From: CAZXSK01 sp964642855
Lineage (GTDB): Bacteria; Planctomycetota; Phycisphaerae; SM23-33
Length of the DNA: 24,450 nt
Direction of reading: 5' to 3'
NCBI GenBank assembly: GCA_964642855.1
Contig: CAZXSK010000059.1
Location: 1-24,450, forward strand
The position numbers and the translations under genes were made by a program. Positions 22,329 to 24,450 of this stretch are shown here, piece after piece. Position 1 is the stretch's first letter. The number at the start of each line of letters is the position of its first letter. The notes under the pieces were generated by a model. That model searched no databases, had not been told where the DNA came from, and was given only the letters and a program-made list of their open reading frames with translations.

Positions 22329-22741
22329 TCGCCTGTCACCGTCACGACGATTTTCCTGTTGCGCGGCTTGACGTCGCATTCCAGGTGGAAGATCTGCTGC
22401 CAGGTGCCCACGGCCAGTTTGCCATCGGAGACGGGCACCGTCAGGTCCGGCCCCATCCACGACGCCTGCAGGTGCGAGTGCCCGTTGCCGTCGTGCCACG
22501 CCATCTCGTGGCCATAGTCCCGCGACGGCGGAATCAGCCGGTCGAGGATCGCCGGCATGTCTTCCTGCAGGCCTGGCTCGAACTCGATGGTCCCGACCGT
22601 TCCGGTCGACCCCACGTTGAACACGTGACACGTGCCCGTTTCGATTCCGGCCCGCGCTATCACCTCCTGGACGCCCGACGTAATGTCCTGGATGTCGCGG
22701 TGTCCCGACGTGTGCAACTCGATCGATTCCTGGTGAACCAT
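22325..22741 (-). CDS. YjbQ/UPF0047 family protein
   Basis: A 138-residue protein of the YjbQ family, which in E. coli has a weak, secondary thiamine-phosphate synthase activity; the physiological role is unclear. The signature NVGSTGTVGTIEFEPGLQEDM is visible in two halves, followed by the histidine-rich active-site stretch GHEMAWHDGNGHSHLQAS (His78, His83, His88, His90). The end reads GTWQQIFHLECD, also family-typical. The ATG at 22741 has GGAG 5 bp upstream. The longer frame reaching 23113 overlaps the DsrE-like gene and is not coding. It stands between the DsrE-like gene and fmt. Confidence 0.92.
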   Translation of the reverse strand: MVHQESIELHTSGHRDIQDITSGVQEVIARAGIETGTCHVFNVGSTGTVGTIEFEPGLQEDMPAILDRLIPPSRDYGHEMAWHDGNGHSHLQASWMGPDLTVPVSDGKLAVGTWQQIFHLECDVKPRNRKIVVTVTGE

Positions 22742-22788
22742 GTTCTCTCTCCGGTGGCTCCGCAAACTCCCGGCCGCTTCGCCGTCCC

Positions 22789-22807
22789 GCCGGACGCGTC
22801 GTCCGGC
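22789..22807. repeat. Perfect hairpin at the 3' end of the DsrE-like gene
   Basis: GCCGGACG and CGTCCGGC pair over 8 bp around a CGT loop, starting at the last base of the stop codon. No U-tract follows on the minus strand, so it is more likely an mRNA-stabilising or processing structure than an intrinsic terminator. Confidence 0.45.
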
Positions 22808-23166
22808 TAGAACGTCACAATCTGGTAGCCGCGCTGCACGTACTCCGCGATCGGCGGGTGGCCGGACATGTCGCCGACGATGGGCAACTCCTGCCCCCGG
22901 GCCGCTTCCAGCGCTCCCATCTGGTGGGCACACGCCTGGCAGACCGCGTCGATCAGGCCAGCCTGTCGGACCTTGGCGTACAGGTCGGCGAATTTCGCTT
23001 CGGGCTTCTCGAGCTCGTCGATCAGCCCGCAGGCCGGGCCTTCCATGATGATCTTCACGTCCATGCCCCGCTCGGCCATGTCCAGCGCGTTGAGCATGGC
23101 GTGGACGAAACACATCGGCTCGCCTTTGAAGGCGAGAATGGCGACTTTCTGCGATTCACAAGCCAT
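22807..23166 (-). CDS. DsrE/DsrF-like family protein
   Basis: A 119-residue alpha/beta protein of the DsrE superfamily, small proteins often involved in sulfur relay. It starts QKVAILAFKGEPMCFVHAML and ends with GQELPIVGDMSGHPPIAEYV. Cysteines at 3, 19, 46, 76 and 79 are visible; the VCQACAHQMG pair (Cys76, Cys79) lies where family members place the sulfur-carrying or fold-stabilising cysteine. The partner proteins TusBCD or DsrEFH are not in the window, so a specific role cannot be given. The ATG at 23166 has AAGGA 6 bp upstream, and a perfect TATAAT at 23197-23202 would start transcription about 24 bp before it. It leads a minus-strand group with yjbQ, fmt and rsmB. Confidence 0.87.
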   Translation of the reverse strand: MACESQKVAILAFKGEPMCFVHAMLNALDMAERGMDVKIIMEGPACGLIDELEKPEAKFADLYAKVRQAGLIDAVCQACAHQMGALEAARGQELPIVGDMSGHPPIAEYVQRGYQIVTF

Positions 23167-23196
23167 GGACTTTCCTTTCTTCGTGTGGAAACGCGG

Positions 23197-23202
23197 ATTA
23201 TA
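23197..23202 (-). promoter_or_regulatory. -10 element (TATAAT) of the DsrE-like gene
   Basis: A perfect TATAAT on the minus strand, about 31 bp before the start codon. No good -35 box is found at 16-18 bp. An inverted repeat ACCGC-N5-GCGGT (23204-23218) occupies the spacer. Confidence 0.55.
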
Positions 23203-23203
23203 G

Positions 23204-23218
23204 ACCGCCCCGAGCGGT
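23204..23218. promoter_or_regulatory. Inverted repeat in the promoter spacer of the DsrE-like gene
   Basis: ACCGC-CCCGA-GCGGT has perfect 5-bp arms. It sits directly upstream of the TATAAT on the minus strand, where a repressor or activator could block or replace RNA polymerase contacts. On the plus strand it is followed by TTTTCG, so a weak terminator is an alternative reading. Confidence 0.35.
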
Positions 23219-23340
23219 TTTCGTAGGCCCTGGTGCGATCGCCGAAGCCGATTTCGCGATTTCCGGTACCTCCAGACCCCGTGATGTCCTCAACTGCCTT
23301 TCCGACACCACGTTGCCGACGCATTCGTCCGGCGCGATCT

Positions 23341-23445
23341 GTACAGGGCCGGCAAATGCCGGCAAGCATCGGCCGCGGCCGGCCATGGCGGTACACAGCC
23401 GGCAAGGGCCGGCAAGAACGGTACAGCTTCGTTCCGATCCGTACA
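23341..23445. repeat. Phased motif array: paired GCCGGCAA and GTACA
   Basis: GCCGGCAA occurs at 23348, 23358, 23398 and 23408, and GTACA at 23341, 23391, 23421 and 23441. The block GTACA-N2-GCCGGCAA-N2-GCCGGCAA is thus present twice, 50 bp apart, and every spacing is a multiple of 10 bp. A GC-palindromic stretch (GGCCGCGGCC) lies between the blocks. The arrangement suggests protein binding on one face of the helix. It is 175-280 bp upstream of the DsrE-like gene. Confidence 0.65.
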
Positions 23446-23501
23446 GATCCGGGCGCCTCACTCGACGTCCCTCAAACGCGCTGGACATCCGACGACGCTC
23501 T

Positions 23502-23530
23502 CCCACCCACCATGTGGGTGGGCTTTCTTC
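23502..23530 (+). terminator. Orphan plus-strand intrinsic terminator
   Basis: CCCACCCAC and GTGGGTGGG form a perfect 9-bp stem around CAT, followed by CTTTCTTC on the plus strand only. No plus-strand protein gene precedes it within 3.5 kb, so it implies a non-coding or antisense transcript starting somewhere upstream, or is a relic. Confidence 0.55.
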
Positions 23531-23590
23531 GTTGCGAGTGCCTGCGATTCGGGTGACCGCTTCCTATTCAGTTGTCAAATAGCTCTCGAA

Positions 23591-23629
23591 GGTCGGCCGG
23601 GAATCTTCATTCCCGCAACGCGACCGACC
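23591..23629. repeat. Nested inverted repeats in the intergenic region
   Basis: A perfect hairpin CGGGAAT-CTTC-ATTCCCG (23598-23615) is enclosed by a second pairing of GGTCGG (23591-23596) with CCGACC (23624-23629). It could fold as RNA on either strand. A TTGACA sequence lies close by on the minus strand (23573-23578). No family was recognised. Confidence 0.4.
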
Positions 23630-24126
23630 CGCGCACGTCGGGCGCCGCATGGCGTCGTCGTGCACAGCACGAGAACACAGGCCCTCTACCCTCTCCCGGT
23701 GCGCCCCGGAAACGTCGAAGCGATCCGTTCCGGAAAACGTGAACCATCTGTGGCAACAAGCCGGGTGCCCATGGAGTTACACAAATCCGGTTTTCCGGTG
23801 CAACTCCAGGAATCGCCGGAGCCGCCGGCGCGCGCGAATGCTTCCGAAAGGATCAGGCGGGGAGCAGGAGGGGATCGCAAGAGGGGGCAAACTCTGCCAC
23901 AGACCCGACGTGCAGGGCGGAGAGTCTGCAGGGAGCAGAAAAAGAGGCGCCGCTGTCTGGAATCGCAATGGCCATCTGGCATCGGAACGGGAGGTTACTG
24001 GGCCATACGGACGACTCAGCTGGCGACAGGAATCCAGCGAGCTTCCAGGCAGCGACGCGTTCATCGCTACGAGTATTCGATTGTCTCTGCCGGGCTCCCA
24101 TTCATCGGGGCCGGGCAGGAAGGCCC

Positions 24127-24149
24127 CCGGCGCCCGATCGGGGCGCCGG
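24127..24149 (-). terminator. Strong hairpin downstream of the PEP-CTERM gene
   Basis: CCGGCGCCC and GGGCGCCGG pair perfectly over 9 bp around GATCG, about 70 bp after the stop codon of the PEP-CTERM gene. A second stem, CCGCCCG/CGGGCGG, stands at 24166-24188. Neither has a U-tract, so termination is only inferred from position. Confidence 0.3.
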
Positions 24150-24219
24150 AGACGGTCTTCTGCATCCGCCCGCGAATGTCTCGGGCGGCAATCAACACAC
24201 ACTACGTCAGAACAACTGC

Positions 24220-24450
24220 TTACTTCTTCCGACGGATCAGGGCAGCAACACCACCGATCACCAGCAGGCTGAGCGTGGCAGGTTCCGGGACGTACTGGAT
24301 GTCGCCCGCAAACGTGCCATCTGCCGTGCCGTACTCGAACGCCAGGTCCTGATCACCAGCGAAGCCGGCATCCAGGGCCAACTCACCGTCCAGCATGACC
24401 TTCGAGCCGACGTTGCCCGCCGCGACCTCGCTGGCCGTGTTGGACAGGTA
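24220..24450 (-). CDS. PEP-CTERM sorting-domain protein (partial, C-terminus only)
   Basis: The last 76 codons of a minus-strand gene whose start lies beyond the right edge. It ends with the PEP-CTERM tripartite signal: VPEPATL, a hydrophobic helix (SLLVIGGVAALI) and a basic RRKK tail. The preceding part is acidic and Gly/Ala-rich with short beta-like strands (VMLDGELALDAGFAGDQDLA), as in secreted or surface proteins of planctomycetes. The PEP-CTERM signal directs export and processing by an exosortase in organisms that make exopolysaccharide. No exosortase gene is in the window. The N-terminal domain and function are unknown. Confidence 0.9.
   Translation of the reverse strand, partial: YLSNTASEVAAGNVGSKVMLDGELALDAGFAGDQDLAFEYGTADGTFAGDIQYVPEPATLSLLVIGGVAALIRRKK

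Larger units (their letters stand above)
23167..24219. other. Long non-coding region upstream of the DsrE-like gene and after the PEP-CTERM gene
   Basis: About 1,050 bp with no supported gene on either strand. Open frames here have compositions like random GC-rich sequence. It holds the dsrE-like promoter, the phased motif array at 23341-23445, a plus-strand terminator at 23502-23530, a structured stretch at 23591-23629 and two hairpins near the right end. From about 23640 to 24120 I see nothing further. Confidence 0.5.

Noticed and set aside
23341..23445. CRISPR array
   Set aside because: The repeated units are 5-8 bp, with 10-50 bp offsets and no equal unique spacers or cas genes, so the array does not qualify.
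23649..24352. Two overlapping plus-strand frames of 207 and 230 codons
   Set aside because: Both are Arg/Ser/Pro-rich without motifs, overlap each other, and run antisense into the PEP-CTERM gene.
1..24450. tRNA or rRNA genes and mobile elements
   Set aside because: No T-loop consensus in a cloverleaf context, no rRNA segments, and no transposase or integrase motifs or terminal inverted repeats were recognised by eye.

Overview
The window looks like a chromosomal segment of a high-GC bacterium, most likely a planctomycete (Phycisphaerae-like). The reasons are a PEP-CTERM sorting signal on the partial protein at the right end, many GTG starts, lipoprotein signals, a DUF1622 membrane protein, and a mixed, mostly housekeeping gene order. 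This placement is an inference; no rRNA or tRNA gene was found to confirm it. No insertion sequence, prophage, CRISPR array or defence locus was recognised.

Layout. Positions 1-2360 (minus strand) hold rplM-rpsI behind a recognisable promoter, closed by a terminator with a UUCG loop, then argC and the start of a YpdA-like flavoprotein that runs off the left edge. Positions 2500-3956 (plus) hold a TPR lipoprotein and a PPC/DUF296 protein. Positions 4030-6572 (minus) hold an aldo/keto reductase with a two-cluster ferredoxin tail and an exported protein of unknown function. Positions 6615-11272 (plus) hold a GNAT acetyltransferase, an aminotransferase, argJ and a GH10 glycoside hydrolase without a signal peptide. 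A 24-codon ORF with a strong ribosome site follows. Positions 11782-14716 (minus) are a complete TRAP transporter (dctP-dctQ-dctM). Positions 14810-17123 are ilvBN with a long leader. Positions 17124-18530 are an MBL-fold/double-rhodanese protein. DUF1622 and DinB-like genes follow on the plus strand, then a minus-strand group: DsrE-like, YjbQ, fmt and rsmB. The last kilobase is non-coding up to the partial PEP-CTERM gene.

The most informative signal is in the untranslated leader of ilvBN. A 34-codon reading frame (16935-17039, minus) carries nine valines, five of them the GTA codon, in a run that ends just before its stop. It is followed by a strong intrinsic terminator with a TTTTCTTTT tract, 75 bp ahead of ilvB. 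This is the anatomy of ribosome-mediated transcription attenuation of branched-chain amino acid synthesis, and the peptide end resembles the E. coli IvbL leader.

A second unexplained structure lies at 23341-23445. It has paired GCCGGCAA motifs 10 bp apart, repeated at exactly 50 bp, with GTACA motifs spaced 50, 30 and 20 bp. It sits upstream of the dsrE-like promoter and before an orphan plus-strand terminator. Arginine (argC, argJ), branched-chain amino acid (ilvBN) and sulfur-handling (MBL-rhodanese, DsrE) functions are present but scattered as small units.
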